A stretch of DNA of 64,000 bases from Sinorhizobium psoraleae (GCF_013283645.1 NZ_JABEKV010000001.1:372001-436000), one strand, 5' to 3'; counted from the stretch's first letter, positions 45,097 to 54,806 are shown. The notes: generated by a model from the sequence alone, not told the origin. Numbers and translations are program-made.

Positions 45097-47445
45097 ATGG
45101 GCGTTGAAGGAATTGGCGCGCGGGTGGCGCGCAAGGAAGACAAGCGCTTCCTGACCGGCAAGGGCCGCTACACGGACGATATGAGCGTGCCGGGCATGAA
45201 GTACGCGATCTTCGTGCGCAGCCCGCATGCGCATGCGAAGATCAGGAGCATCGATGCCACGGCGGCAAAAGAGATGCCCGGCGTCATCGACGTGCTCGAC
45301 GGCAGGCAACTCACGGCAGACGGGATCGGCAACTTGATCTGCGGCTGGATGATTCACTCGAAGGATGGCTCGCCGATGAAGATGGGCGCCTGGCGGCCGC
45401 TCGCCGACCAGACGGTGCGCTATGTCGGTGATGCGGTGGCGGTGGTCGTCGCCGACAGCGTCGACGAAGCGCGCGATGCCGCCGAGGCGGTGGCCGTCGA
45501 TTACGAGCTGCTGCCGGTGGTCACCGACCCGGTCAAGGCGATGGCCGACGGCCAGCCGCAGCTTCATCCGGAAGCTTCGAACAATCTGATCTTCGACTGG
45601 CAACTCGGCGATGCGGCGGCAACGGACGCGGCGATTACGGCGGCGGCGCATGTGACGGAGGTGAAAATCTTCAACAACCGCCTGTCACCGAATCCGATGG
45701 AGCCGCGCGCGGCCCTCGGCATCTATGACTCGGGCGACGATCACTATACCTGCTACACGACCAGCCAGAATCCGCATCTGGCGCGACTGGTGATGAGCGC
45801 CTTCTACAATGTCGCGCCTGAGAACAAGTTGAGAGTGATCGCGCCCGATGTCGGCGGCGGCTTTGGCTCGAAGATCTATATCTATCCGGAGGAGATCGTC
45901 TGTCTCTGGGCCTCGAAGCGGACCGGCGTGCCGGTGAAGTGGACGTGCGACCGCACCGAAGCCTTCCTGACCGACGCCCACGGCCGCGATCACATATCGA
46001 CGGTGAAGATGGCGTTTGACAGTTCCAACCGGATCACCGCGCTGAAGGTCGACACGATCGCCAATCTCGGCGCCTACATGTCGCTCTTCTCCTCGTGCGT
46101 GCCGACATATCTCTATGCGACGCTGCTCTCGGGGCAATACGATATCCCGGCGATTCACGCCAATGTCCGCACCGTCTATACCAACACGGCGCCGGTCGAC
46201 GCCTATCGCGGCGCGGGGCGGCCGGAGGCCACCTACCTCCTGGAGCGGACGATGGAGACCGCGGCGCGGGAACTCGGCATCTCGCCCGCTGAGCTGCGGC
46301 GCATCAACTTCATCCGCACCTTCCCCCATCAGACACCGGTGATCATGAACTACGACGCCGGGGACTACGAGGCGTCGTTGAACGCCGCGATGGCCGCGGC
46401 CGACTGGAACGGCTTTGCCGCCCGAAAGGCGGAAGCGGAGCGGCGCGGCATGAAGCGCGGCATCGGCATGAGCTGCTACATCGAGGCCTGTGGGCTTGCG
46501 CCCTCTTCCGCCGTCGGCTCGCTCGGCGCGGGTGTCGGCCTCTGGGAATCGGCGGAGGTCAGGGTCAATGCGGTCGGTACGATCGAAGTGATGACCGGCT
46601 CGCACAGCCACGGCCAGGGACATGAGACGACCTTTGCCCAACTCGTCGCAGACCGCTTCGGCGTGCCGATCGACAGCGTCAACATCGTCCATGGCGATAC
46701 GGACAAGGTCCAGATGGGCATGGGAACCTATGGCTCCCGGTCGGGCGCCGTCGGCATGTCGGCGGTGGTCAAGGCCTTGGACAAGGTCGAGGCCAAGGCC
46801 AAGAAGATCGCCGCCCACCTGATGGAGGCGGACGAGAGCGACATCGTCATCGAAAACGGCGAGCTAAAGGTTGCCGGTACCGACAAGTCGGTCCCCTGGT
46901 TCCAGATGGCGCTCGCCGCCTACACCGCTCACAATCTGCCCTCCGGGATGGAGCCCGGCCTGAAGGAGGGCGCCTTCTACGATCCGTCGAATTTCACCTT
47001 TCCGGCCGGATGCTACATCTGCGAGGTGGAAGTCGATCCCGATACCGGCCGGACCGAGATCGTCCAGTTCGTGGCGGCGGACGATTTCGGCAACATCATC
47101 AACCCGATGATCGTCGAAGGCCAGGTGCATGGCGGGCTGGCGCAGGGTATCGGTCAGGCGCTGCTCGAAGGCGTTCATTACGACCCCGAAAGCGGCCAGC
47201 TGCTGACGGCGAGCTACATGGATTACGCCATGCCGCGCGCGGACGACCTGCCGTCCTTCAAGGTGTCGACCTCGAATACGCCCTGCCCGAACAACCCGCT
47301 CGGCGTCAAAGGGTGCGGGGAAGCGGGGGCGATCGGTTCGCCGCCGGCGCTGATCAATGCGATCACCGACGCGATCGGCAACAACACGCTCACCATGCCC
47401 GCGACGCCTGAGAAGGTCTGGGCGGCGGCACACGCCGCCAATTGA
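45097..47445 (+). CDS. coxL: Form II CO-dehydrogenase-like molybdopterin subunit (CoxL)
   Basis: 782 residues behind GGGAGGAG. It belongs to the xanthine oxidase/CO dehydrogenase molybdenum hydroxylases: GGGFGSK, EACGLAPSSAVG and a C-terminal GEAGAIGSPPALINA that carries the catalytic glutamate. The active-site loop reads AYRGAGR, the mark of form II enzymes, not the AYxCSFR of proven CO dehydrogenases, so the substrate may not be CO. It would hydroxylate a small molecule and pass electrons to CoxS and CoxM. Confidence 0.9.
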   Translation: MGVEGIGARVARKEDKRFLTGKGRYTDDMSVPGMKYAIFVRSPHAHAKIRSIDATAAKEMPGVIDVLDGRQLTADGIGNLICGWMIHSKDGSPMKMGAWRPLADQTVRYVGDAVAVVVADSVDEARDAAEAVAVDYELLPVVTDPVKAMADGQPQLHPEASNNLIFDWQLGDAAATDAAITAAAHVTEVKIFNNRLSPNPMEPRAALGIYDSGDDHYTCYTTSQNPHLARLVMSAFYNVAPENKLRVIAPDVGGGFGSKIYIYPEEIVCLWASKRTGVPVKWTCDRTEAFLTDAHGRDHISTVKMAFDSSNRITALKVDTIANLGAYMSLFSSCVPTYLYATLLSGQYDIPAIHANVRTVYTNTAPVDAYRGAGRPEATYLLERTMETAARELGISPAELRRINFIRTFPHQTPVIMNYDAGDYEASLNAAMAAADWNGFAARKAEAERRGMKRGIGMSCYIEACGLAPSSAVGSLGAGVGLWESAEVRVNAVGTIEVMTGSHSHGQGHETTFAQLVADRFGVPIDSVNIVHGDTDKVQMGMGTYGSRSGAVGMSAVVKALDKVEAKAKKIAAHLMEADESDIVIENGELKVAGTDKSVPWFQMALAAYTAHNLPSGMEPGLKEGAFYDPSNFTFPAGCYICEVEVDPDTGRTEIVQFVAADDFGNIINPMIVEGQVHGGLAQGIGQALLEGVHYDPESGQLLTASYMDYAMPRADDLPSFKVSTSNTPCPNNPLGVKGCGEAGAIGSPPALINAITDAIGNNTLTMPATPEKVWAAAHAAN

Positions 47446-47459
47446 TCGGAGGACGAGAG

Positions 47460-48257
47460 ATGTATGAGACGAACTATCACAGAGCGTCCTCTGTTCAGGA
47501 GGCCGTGAAGCTGATCAGCGGGGCGGCCGAAGGCAAATATCTCGCCGGGGGCATGACGCTCATCGCCACGATGAAGCAGCGGCTTGCGGCGCCGAGTGAT
47601 CTCGTGGACCTTCGGCACATCGCCGAAATGAAAGGGATCACCGTCAATGGCCGGTCCGTGCGGATCGGCGCGGCGACGACCCACCACGACGTCGCGTCGT
47701 CGGCCGAGCTCGAGGCGGTCTGTCCGGCGATCTGCGCGCTGGCCGGCCATATCGGCGACCCGCACGTCCGCCACATGGGGACGATCGGCGGCTCCATCGC
47801 CAACAATGATCCGGCAGCCGACTTTCCGGCGGCGATGCTGGCGCTCGATGCAACGATAGTCACCAACAGTCGCGAGATCGCGGCGGCGGACTTCTTCACC
47901 GGGCTCTTTGAAACGGCGTTGAACGATGACGAGATCATCACCGCCATCGCCTTCGAGGCGCCGGCGAAGGCGGCCTACCGGAAGTTTCCGAACCCGGCCT
48001 CGCGTTACGCCATGACCGGGGTCTTCGTCGTGCGCCGCGACAATGGCGATGTGCGTGTTGCCGTGACCGGGGCGGGTTCCAGCGGTGTCTTCCGCCACCG
48101 GGACATGGAGGCAGCACTTGCCCGCAACTGGTCGCCGGATGCGGTCGGCAATGTCTCCGTGGATGCATCGGATTTGATGACAGACCTTCATGCCAGCGCG
48201 GCCTATCGCGCCAACCTTATCAAGGTTATGACCAAGCGCGCCGTGGCCGCGGCTTGA
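47460..48257 (+). CDS. coxM: CO-dehydrogenase-like FAD subunit (CoxM)
   Basis: 265 residues from ATG 47460, with GGAGGACGAGAG upstream; the TTG 18 bases earlier is unlikely. The FAD-binding motifs LAGGMTLIATMK and TIGGSIANNDPAADFPAAM are those of the CoxM/xanthine-dehydrogenase flavoprotein. It completes coxSLM and is followed by a terminator. No coxDEF maturation genes are seen in the window. Confidence 0.92.
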   Translation: MYETNYHRASSVQEAVKLISGAAEGKYLAGGMTLIATMKQRLAAPSDLVDLRHIAEMKGITVNGRSVRIGAATTHHDVASSAELEAVCPAICALAGHIGDPHVRHMGTIGGSIANNDPAADFPAAMLALDATIVTNSREIAAADFFTGLFETALNDDEIITAIAFEAPAKAAYRKFPNPASRYAMTGVFVVRRDNGDVRVAVTGAGSSGVFRHRDMEAALARNWSPDAVGNVSVDASDLMTDLHASAAYRANLIKVMTKRAVAAA

Positions 48258-48273
48258 TGGGACTTAAGTATTG

Positions 48274-48302
48274 AAAAAGGGCGGCCTTGGCCGTCCTTTT
48301 TT
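48274..48302 (+). terminator. Terminator of coxSLM
   Basis: AAAGGGCGGCC / GGCCGTCCTTT, with one G-T pair and a TT loop, forms a strong stem ending in a run of Ts (48297-48302), 17 bp after coxM. Confidence 0.85.
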
Positions 48303-48310
48303 GCAAAAGC

Positions 48311-48324
48311 TTGACTTCGATCAA
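48311..48324 (+). promoter_or_regulatory. FixK/FNR-type anaerobox upstream of hemA
   Basis: TTGAC-TTCG-ATCAA differs in one base from the FNR/FixK consensus TTGAT-N4-ATCAA. It lies about 145 bp before hemA, far enough for an activator site. Oxygen-regulated hemA expression through such a box is established in rhizobia. Confidence 0.65.
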
Positions 48325-48468
48325 AGTTGAGGGGATTGAGTTGCACTAGTCATTTTGGAATGGTTCAAAAGTAGAGGCCTTTTGCCGCAGGGGCAAAGCG
48401 GGGGCCTTTCCGGGGGTTGACCCCTGATCGCTTTGAATGAAGAAAGCGGCAGGGCACTGGAGATGATG

Positions 48469-49683
48469 ATGGATTTCGAGAGTTTCTTCAAAAACGAGCT
48501 GGACGGGCTGCATCAGGAAGGCCGCTATCGGGTTTTCGCGGATCTCGCCCGCCATCGCGGTGACTTTCCGAGGGCGACGCGCCATACCGCCGATGGCACC
48601 CAGGAAGTGACCGTATGGTGCTCGAACGACTATCTCGGCATGGGCCAGTCTCCGGTCGTCACCGAAGCGATGAAGCGGGCGATCGACGAATGCGGCGCCG
48701 GCGCCGGCGGCACGCGCAACATCTCCGGCACCAATCACTACCACGTCCTGCTCGAGCGCGAGCTCGCCGATCTGCACGGCAAGGAATCCGCGCTCCTGTT
48801 CACCTCCGGCTATGTGTCGAACTGGGCCGCGCTCGGAACGCTCTGTTCCAAGATTCCCGGCATTATCGTCTTTTCGGACGCCGGGAATCACGCTTCGATG
48901 ATCGAGGGGATTCGCCATTCGAAATGCGAACGCGTCATCTTCAAGCACAATTCGGTGGCCGATCTCGAAGCCAAGCTTGCGGCGGCCGATCCGCGTGCGC
49001 CCAAAATCATCGCCTTTGAATCCGTCTACTCGATGGATGGCGATATCGCGCCGATCAAGGAATTCTGCGATCTCGCCGACAAGTATGGCGCGATGACCTA
49101 TCTCGACGAAGTGCACGCGGTCGGCATGTACGGCCCGCGCGGCGGCGGCATTGCCGAACGCGAAGGGCTGATGCACCGGCTGACGGTGATCGAGGGCACG
49201 CTCGGCAAGGCCTTCGGCGTCATGGGCGGCTACATCACCGGCTCGGCGGCACTTTGCGATTTCATCCGCTCGTTTGCGTCAGGCTTCATCTTCACGACGG
49301 CGTTGCCGCCGGCGCTTGCAGCCGGTGCGCTCGCCTCCATCCGGCATCTGAAGCGAAACCAGGTCGAACGTTTCGCGCATCAGGAGCGCGTACGGCGATT
49401 GCGCTCGCTGCTCGACCAGCGCGGCATCCCGCACATGGTCAATCCGAGCCATATCGTGCCGGTGATGGTGGGTGACGCCGCCAAGTGCAAGTGGATCTCC
49501 GACCTGCTGCTCGACAATTTCGGCGTCTATGTCCAGCCGATCAACTATCCGACGGTGCCGAAGAAGACCGAGCGCCTGCGCATCACGCCGACGCCGTTGC
49601 ATTCGGATGCCGACATCGACCATCTGGTCGGCGCGCTGCATTCGCTCTGGTCGCGCTGTGCGCTGGCAAGGGCGGTGGCGTAA
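48469..49683 (+). CDS. hemA: 5-aminolevulinate synthase
   Basis: 404 residues from the third of three consecutive ATGs (48469), which follows GGAG at the best distance and gives [18 protein letters not shown], the familiar rhizobial N-terminus. PLP-dependent alpha-oxoamine synthase: [19 protein letters not shown], and the PLP lysine in [13 protein letters not shown]. It condenses glycine and succinyl-CoA, the first step of haem synthesis in alphaproteobacteria. It is preceded by an anaerobox and is convergent with dxr. Confidence 0.95.
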   Translation: MDFESFFKNELDGLHQEGRYRVFADLARHRGDFPRATRHTADGTQEVTVWCSNDYLGMGQSPVVTEAMKRAIDECGAGAGGTRNISGTNHYHVLLERELADLHGKESALLFTSGYVSNWAALGTLCSKIPGIIVFSDAGNHASMIEGIRHSKCERVIFKHNSVADLEAKLAAADPRAPKIIAFESVYSMDGDIAPIKEFCDLADKYGAMTYLDEVHAVGMYGPRGGGIAEREGLMHRLTVIEGTLGKAFGVMGGYITGSAALCDFIRSFASGFIFTTALPPALAAGALASIRHLKRNQVERFAHQERVRRLRSLLDQRGIPHMVNPSHIVPVMVGDAAKCKWISDLLLDNFGVYVQPINYPTVPKKTERLRITPTPLHSDADIDHLVGALHSLWSRCALARAVA

Positions 49684-49731
49684 GCCTCTGCTTCCCGCAG
49701 TTGGCGCGGCAAATTCAGCCGAAACAGTGCG

Positions 49732-50907
49732 CTACTCGATCAGCCCGGCGGCCATCTGCCGGGCTTTTTCGTCCGCGGCGAAGACGTCGTCCATGCTCGA
49801 TGCAGCCGGCAGGTCCGCGAGCTCGTCCATCACCTTTTCGACGATCTGGGCCATCGCCAAAAATCCGACCCGCCCCTTGATGAAGGCCTCGAGCGCGGTT
49901 TCCTTGGCGCCGTTCAACACGGCACCCTGGACGCCGCCGGCTTCCATGGCGCGTCGCGCGAGGCGCAATGCGGGAAAGCGGATTTCATCCGGCGCCTCGA
50001 AGTCGAGCCGCGAGAGTTTTGCGAAATCGAGCCGCTCGACCGGCAGATCGCATCGGCTCGGATAGGAGAGGGCATAGCCGATGGCGGTGCGCATGTCGGG
50101 GCAGCCGAGCTGCGCCAATACCGATCCGTCGCTGTAGCCGACCATCGAATGGATCACCGACTGCGGATGCACGATGACCTCGATCTGCTCCGGTCGCAGC
50201 CCGAAGAGATGGCGCGCCTCGATCATTTCGAGCGCCTTGTTGAACATCGAAGCGCTGTCGATCGAGATCTTCAGCCCCATCGACCAGTTCGGATGGGCGC
50301 GCGCTGTTTCGGCGGTCACGTGCCGCATCTCTTCAAGCGACTTGGTGCGGAACGGGCCGCCGGAGGCCGTCAGGATGATCCGCTCGACGGCGTGGCGCTG
50401 ATCGTTTTCCAGCACCTGGAAGATCGCATTGTGCTCGCTGTCGACGGGCAACAGCCGGCCGCCGCCCTTTGCGACCGCCTCGACGAAGAGGCTGCCTGCG
50501 GAGACGAGGCATTCCTTGTTGGCAAGCGCAATATCGGCGCCGCGCTTTGCCGCGGCGAGCGTCGGGGCAAGACCGGCGTTGCCGACGATTGCCGCCATCA
50601 CCCACCCGGCATCGCGTTCGGCCGCCTCGATCAGGCCGCTGCGGCCCGCGGCAACCGCGATGCCGCTACCGGCAAGCGCCGATTTGAGGTCCTGATAGAG
50701 ATTGTCGTCCGCGGTGACGGCCAATTCTGCACCGAGACGGCGCGCCTGTTCGGCCAGAAGCGGGATATTGCCGTTTCCGGTCAGCGCGACGACGTCAAAG
50801 CGATCTCTCCCGCCCAGCCGGTCGATGACGTCGAGCGTGTTCGTTCCGATCGAGCCGGTGGAGCCCAATATCGTCAGACGGCGCTTCGTGCTGTCGCCGG
50901 ATGCCAT
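49732..50907 (-). CDS. dxr: 1-deoxy-D-xylulose 5-phosphate reductoisomerase
   Basis: 391 residues from ATG 50907 (ATG 50931 and a longer frame are possible; ribosome sites are weak). NADPH motif ILGSTGSIGTNTLDV, ANKECLVSAG and the metal/substrate region PVDSEHNAIFQ, ASGGPFR, NPNWSMG-type HPNWSMGLKISIDSAS are all intact. It catalyses the committed step of the MEP isoprenoid pathway. No pathway partners adjoin. Confidence 0.94.
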   Translation of the reverse strand: MASGDSTKRRLTILGSTGSIGTNTLDVIDRLGGRDRFDVVALTGNGNIPLLAEQARRLGAELAVTADDNLYQDLKSALAGSGIAVAAGRSGLIEAAERDAGWVMAAIVGNAGLAPTLAAAKRGADIALANKECLVSAGSLFVEAVAKGGGRLLPVDSEHNAIFQVLENDQRHAVERIILTASGGPFRTKSLEEMRHVTAETARAHPNWSMGLKISIDSASMFNKALEMIEARHLFGLRPEQIEVIVHPQSVIHSMVGYSDGSVLAQLGCPDMRTAIGYALSYPSRCDLPVERLDFAKLSRLDFEAPDEIRFPALRLARRAMEAGGVQGAVLNGAKETALEAFIKGRVGFLAMAQIVEKVMDELADLPAASSMDDVFAADEKARQMAAGLIE

Positions 50908-51065
50908 TGCCAAATCCCGTGTTCTTCTCATTTGTTCGTTAGGCTCTACAGCCGAAAGCCGCCGGCAACAAGGGCGACGGTCGCCGGTCTTCAATCTCAA
51001 GCGGCGCTCCGCTAAGAATTACCGATGGCAAGCGAAGACGCACGATCGGTGCGAAGGAGTTCCCG

Positions 51066-51788
51066 ATGCTGAAGGCCCTGATCGCATTTTCCTGCGCTTG
51101 CGTGCTGATCGATCTTGCCTCGATGCAATCGGTCGCCGCCGAAAACGTGCCGAAGGAGCTTGTCGGCTCCTGGCTTGCCGAGGATATCGGCGGCGGAGGC
51201 GTGATCGATGACCTCCAGTCAGTGCTCGAGATCCGCGAAGACGGCACCTATGGCGGCATGGCCGGCTGCAACAGTTTTACTGGATCGTTCAGCATTTCGG
51301 ACGCCAGCATCACATTTGGGCCTACCGCTGCGGCGCGCAAGATGTGCGCACCGGCAATCATGGACCAGGAGCAGAAGTTCTTCGACACATTGAGAAGCGA
51401 GCTGGCATGGAGAGTCGATGGAGCCAAGCTCACGCTGGCAAAAGCGGACGGTACGCCGGTCATGCGGCTTGTCTCGACGGACTCACGCGCCGGAGGCGCG
51501 GAAGTGACGCTGCGCATTCCCGATGCGGGCGCAGTCGATCGGCAGGCGGTCCGCTACAGTTGCGGCGGCGAGACGGTCGAAGCCGAATATATCAATGCCG
51601 GTCCCGTCTCGCTGGTCACTTTCTCGATCGGCGGCACCTACATCGTCGCTTCCGGTGTCATTTCCGGATCGGGCGCAAGATACGCGGGCGGCCGGTACAT
51701 CTGGTGGACCGAGGGCGAGGAGGCGACGCTTTTCGACGTGACGAAGGGGGAGGAGGATCCGGGCGTTGTATGTGAGAAGCTGGAATAG
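51066..51788 (+). CDS. META-domain (HslJ-like) secreted protein
   Basis: 240 residues with a signal peptide (LKALIAFSCACVLIDLA, cleavage near AA-E). Residues about 30-130 form a META domain: LVGSWLAEDI, GMAGCNSFTGSF and the MCAPAIMDQEQKFF motif that follows it in HslJ-like proteins. The C-terminal part has a membrane-bound lysozyme inhibitor-like pattern (YSCGGETVEAEY...ASGVISGSGARYAGG), so it may be a META plus MliC-like fusion. It is probably periplasmic and involved in envelope stress. Its end is four bases before the tRNA on the opposite strand. Confidence 0.8.
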   Translation: MLKALIAFSCACVLIDLASMQSVAAENVPKELVGSWLAEDIGGGGVIDDLQSVLEIREDGTYGGMAGCNSFTGSFSISDASITFGPTAAARKMCAPAIMDQEQKFFDTLRSELAWRVDGAKLTLAKADGTPVMRLVSTDSRAGGAEVTLRIPDAGAVDRQAVRYSCGGETVEAEYINAGPVSLVTFSIGGTYIVASGVISGSGARYAGGRYIWWTEGEEATLFDVTKGEEDPGVVCEKLE

Positions 51789-51792
51789 CAAA

Positions 51793-51869
51793 TGGTGATC
51801 CCGGCGCGATTCGAACGCGCGACCCCCAGATTAGGAATCTGATGCTCTATCCTGCTGAGCTACGGGACC
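51793..51869 (-). tRNA. tRNA-Arg (anticodon CCT)
   Basis: 77 bases on the minus strand fold as a complete cloverleaf: acceptor GGTCCCG / CGGGATC, anticodon stem TCAGA / TCTGG with loop TTCCTAA, T-arm GCGCG TTCGAAT CGCGC. The anticodon CCT reads AGG. The 3' CCA is encoded (TGG at 51793-51795 on the plus strand). No integrase or direct repeat suggests use as an attachment site. Confidence 0.93.
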
Positions 51870-52182
51870 ACTCGGAATAGACCCATACAAAAGCAAGGCT
51901 CCTTCGCCAAGTGTTTTTGCGCGGCGCCCCGCCGATTTGCGGACCACCCGGAGTGCCGCTTTACACTTTTCCGTTTCCCACTTCACAGCGCCGCACGTCT
52001 TATCAGACGCGCAAAGGTCGCTGTAGGATTTGAATCGCTGCATAATTTTGTCCTTAAATCGAATAGGATTTAAGGAATTATGCAGTAGCATCTGCGACGC
52101 TGCGGATGCTAAGCAAGGCCGGCGGCGGCCGGAGGAGCGTCCTGCCGTTTCCTCGACATCCATCCTGAGATCTGATCCACAC
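51870..52182. other. Intergenic region between tRNA-Arg and sugar kinase
   Basis: 313 bp. Bases 51870-51984 should contain the tRNA promoter on the minus strand; the rest is the RIME at 51985-52086 and a short leader before the kinase start, without a convincing promoter. No other gene was recognised. Confidence 0.5.
51985..52086. repeat. RIME-like element, intact copy
   Basis: CACAGCGCCGCACGTCTTATCAGACGCGC and the following GCTGTAG make the first half (split here: CAGCG...AGACGCGCAAAGG). The second palindrome is CTGCATAAT...CCTTAAATC / GATTTAAGG...ATTATGCAG. Same orientation as the copy at 43642 and opposite to 1972. Confidence 0.8.
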
Positions 52183-53079
52183 ATGTTCATCGGAATTGAT
52201 TGGGGCGGCACGAAAATGGAAGTCATCGCGCTTGATGGCGATGGCGAAACGCGCGCCCGGCACCGTGTCGCCACGCCGACGAGCGGCTACGACGACTGCA
52301 TCCGCGCCGTGATCGACCTCGTGGCCGCGGCCGAACAGACGGCCGGCGCGCGCGGGACGATCGGCATCGGCATTCCCGGCAGCCCCAATCCGCGTACCGG
52401 CATCGTCCGCAATTCCAATGCCGTCCTTATCAACGGCAAGCCGCTCGGCCGTGATCTCGAAGCCGCCCTCGGCCGCGAGGTGCGGCTTGCCAACGACGCT
52501 AACTGCCTTGCCGTTTCCGAGGCGGTGGACGGTGCCGGCAAGGATGCCCGCGTCGTTTTCGGCGTGATCGTCGGGACTGGTCATGGTGGCGGGCTCGCGA
52601 TCGAAAAAAAGGTTCATGCCGGCTACCAGGGGGTTGCCGCCGAAATCGGGCACTATCCGCTGCCCTGGATGACACGGGACGAATATCCCGGCCACAAGTG
52701 CTGGTGCGGCAAGCTCGGCTGTCTCGATATGTATGCCTGCGGCACGGGGCTGGAGCTCGATTATCGCACGACGACCGGCGTCGATCGCCGGGGCAGGGAT
52801 ATCATCGAGGCGAAGCGCGCGGGAGATCCGGTGGCGATCGGTGTTTATGAGCGCTTCGTCGATCGTCTTGCCCGCAGTCTGGCGCTTTTGACCAATGTGG
52901 TCGACCCGGACGTCTTCGTGCTCGGCGGCGGCATGTCCAATGTCGATGAAATCTACGGCGAACTGCCCGCGTTGATCACCAGATACATCTTCGGAGACAG
53001 TTTCGAGACGCCGATCCGCAAGGCGGTCCACGGCGACAGTTCCGGCGTGCGCGGCGCCGCCTGGCTCTGGAAGAGCTGA
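52183..53079 (+). CDS. frk: ROK-family sugar kinase (probable fructokinase)
   Basis: 298 residues from ATG 52183. ROK motifs: phosphate-binding DWGGTK near the N-terminus, LANDANCLAVSEA (catalytic Asp), GTGHGGGLAI and the zinc motif CWCGKLGCLD. In rhizobia a ROK kinase next to a mannose-6-phosphate isomerase-like gene is annotated as fructokinase; glucosamine or mannose kinases are alternatives. It begins a three-gene run (28 and 16 bp gaps) with UPF0303 and the AGE isomerase. Confidence 0.85.
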   Translation: MFIGIDWGGTKMEVIALDGDGETRARHRVATPTSGYDDCIRAVIDLVAAAEQTAGARGTIGIGIPGSPNPRTGIVRNSNAVLINGKPLGRDLEAALGREVRLANDANCLAVSEAVDGAGKDARVVFGVIVGTGHGGGLAIEKKVHAGYQGVAAEIGHYPLPWMTRDEYPGHKCWCGKLGCLDMYACGTGLELDYRTTTGVDRRGRDIIEAKRAGDPVAIGVYERFVDRLARSLALLTNVVDPDVFVLGGGMSNVDEIYGELPALITRYIFGDSFETPIRKAVHGDSSGVRGAAWLWKS

Positions 53080-53106
53080 TCCCTGACCTGAGAGCGAGGA
53101 GATATC

Positions 53107-53601
53107 ATGAACATCGACAACGATCTGCGCCGCATCGCGCTGCAGGAGCGGGAACTGCAGTTCGAAAGCTTCAACCTCGATACGGCCTGGGAGCTCGGCT
53201 CGATCCTCCGGCGCATGGCGGCCGAGCGAAAGCTCGGCGTGGTCATCGACATCACGCTTTTTTCCATGCAGGTCTTCTACGCGGCGCTCGAAGGCGCGAC
53301 GCCGGACAATCCCAGCTGGGTTCGCCGCAAGCGCAACACGGTCTTCCGGCTGTTCAAGAGCAGCTATGCTACCGGCCTCAGCCTGTTGAAGCAGCAGACG
53401 AACCTGCAGGCGAAGCTCGGCCTGCCGGATGCCGAATACGCCGCGCACGGCGGTAGCTTCCCGATCGTCGTCAAGGGAACGGGCTGCATCGGCGCCGTCA
53501 CGGTTTCGGGATTGCCGCAACGCGACGACCATAATCTTGTCATCGAAGCAATGGTTGAATTGCTGAAGGCGGACCACACCGCGTTGAAGCTCGAGGACTG
53601 A
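53107..53601 (+). CDS. UPF0303/haem-degrading-domain (GlcG/HbpS-like) protein
   Basis: 164 residues behind GAGGAGAT. It matches the UPF0303 group: ELQFESFNLDTAWELG, VIDITLFSMQVFYAAL, NPSWVRRKRNTVFRLFKSS and GCIGAVTVSGLPQRDDH. Members of the wider family bind haem or corrinoid-like ligands, but a function for this group is not established. Co-located with a sugar kinase and isomerase. Confidence 0.82.
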   Translation: MNIDNDLRRIALQERELQFESFNLDTAWELGSILRRMAAERKLGVVIDITLFSMQVFYAALEGATPDNPSWVRRKRNTVFRLFKSSYATGLSLLKQQTNLQAKLGLPDAEYAAHGGSFPIVVKGTGCIGAVTVSGLPQRDDHNLVIEAMVELLKADHTALKLED

Positions 53602-53617
53602 CAGGAACGGACACCGC

Positions 53618-54775
53618 ATGAATATTCACTCGCAGGCGCGCGAACTCGCCGGCTGGCTTGCCGATGCCGCTTTGCCGCTTTGGCGGCAAAAGGGTTTCGA
53701 CGATGCCAGCGGCGGTTTCGTCGAGACCATCGACATGCTGGGTGAGCCGACGCGGGCCAATCGTCGCTCGCGCGTGCAGCCGCGACAGGTCTATTGCTTC
53801 GCGGAGGCCGGGCGGCGCGGCTGGCCGGGAGACTGGCGCACCGTCGCCGAAGCAGGGCTTGCCTATTTCGATCGCGTCTATCGGCGACCAAGCGGCTTTT
53901 ACGCCGCGCTTGCCGACGCCGACGGCCAGGTGATCGACCCGTCCTTCGATCTTTACAACCAAGCCTTCGCGCTGCTCGCCTTCGCCTATCTGGCGGAGGT
54001 CTTCCCGGAGCGGAGAGGCGAGATGGCCGAGCGCAGCAATGGTCTCAGGCGAAAGCTCGAGGCTCATTGCAAGCATCCGATCGCCGGCTTCGAGGAGGAC
54101 AACCCACCACGCCTGCCGCTCGGTTCCAATCCGCACATGCATCTTTTCGAGGCGTGCCTGGCAAGCGAGGCGGTCGAAGGCTTCGACAAGGTGGCCTGGG
54201 CCAATCTTGCCGACGAGATCGCCCACTTGGCGATGGATCATTTCATCGATGCCGAAACCGGTTGCTTGCGCGAGTTCTTCGATCACGAGTGGGCGCCCTT
54301 TCCAGGCGAGAAGGGTCGCGTCGTCGAGCCGGGTCACCAGTTCGAATGGGCGTGGCTCCTGCTTCGCTGGGCGGAGCGGCGCGGCAGTGCCGAAGCCATC
54401 GTCAAGGCGCGGCAACTGTTCGAGATCGGTGAGGAACACGGCATCTGCCCGAAGCGCGACGTGGCGATCATGACGCTTCTCGACGACTTTTCGGTCGCCG
54501 ATCCGGTGGCACGGCTCTGGCCGCAGACTGAATGGCTGAAGGCGGCAATCCGGTTCGCCGCCTTGACCGAGGGGGAGGAGCGCCAGCGTTATCTCGCCTC
54601 GGCAACTCGGGCGGCAGCAGCCCTCGAGCGCTTCCTTCAAACACCTATCCGCGGTCTCTGGCGCGACAAGCAGCAGGCGGATGGCGCGTTCGTCGAAGAG
54701 CCTGCGCCGGCGAGCAGCTTCTATCACATTGTCTGCGCGATCTATGAGTTGGAGGATTGCCTGAAGCGGGTATAG
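53618..54775 (+). CDS. pmi: AGE-family sugar isomerase (mannose-6-phosphate isomerase-type)
   Basis: 385 residues of the N-acylglucosamine 2-epimerase/YihS alpha-toroid family: LPLWRQKGFDDASGGFVE, RSRVQPRQVYCFAEAG, QAFALLAFAYL, NPHMHLFEACLA, EPGHQFEWAWLLLRW. The histidines in HMHLFEA and GHQFEW are the catalytic ones. In rhizobia these are called mannose-6-phosphate isomerase; aldose-ketose or epimerase activity on mannose or glucosamine is also possible. Coupled with the ROK kinase. Confidence 0.83.
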   Translation: MNIHSQARELAGWLADAALPLWRQKGFDDASGGFVETIDMLGEPTRANRRSRVQPRQVYCFAEAGRRGWPGDWRTVAEAGLAYFDRVYRRPSGFYAALADADGQVIDPSFDLYNQAFALLAFAYLAEVFPERRGEMAERSNGLRRKLEAHCKHPIAGFEEDNPPRLPLGSNPHMHLFEACLASEAVEGFDKVAWANLADEIAHLAMDHFIDAETGCLREFFDHEWAPFPGEKGRVVEPGHQFEWAWLLLRWAERRGSAEAIVKARQLFEIGEEHGICPKRDVAIMTLLDDFSVADPVARLWPQTEWLKAAIRFAALTEGEERQRYLASATRAAAALERFLQTPIRGLWRDKQQADGAFVEEPAPASSFYHIVCAIYELEDCLKRV

Positions 54776-54806
54776 GGCGCGCACTTTACTGCGGCGTTCA
54801 GGTATC

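Noticed and set aside
51793..52086. tRNA-Arg with nearby repeats as an integration site
   Set aside because: The repeat is a RIME copy found elsewhere in the window; there is no integrase and no duplicated tRNA end.
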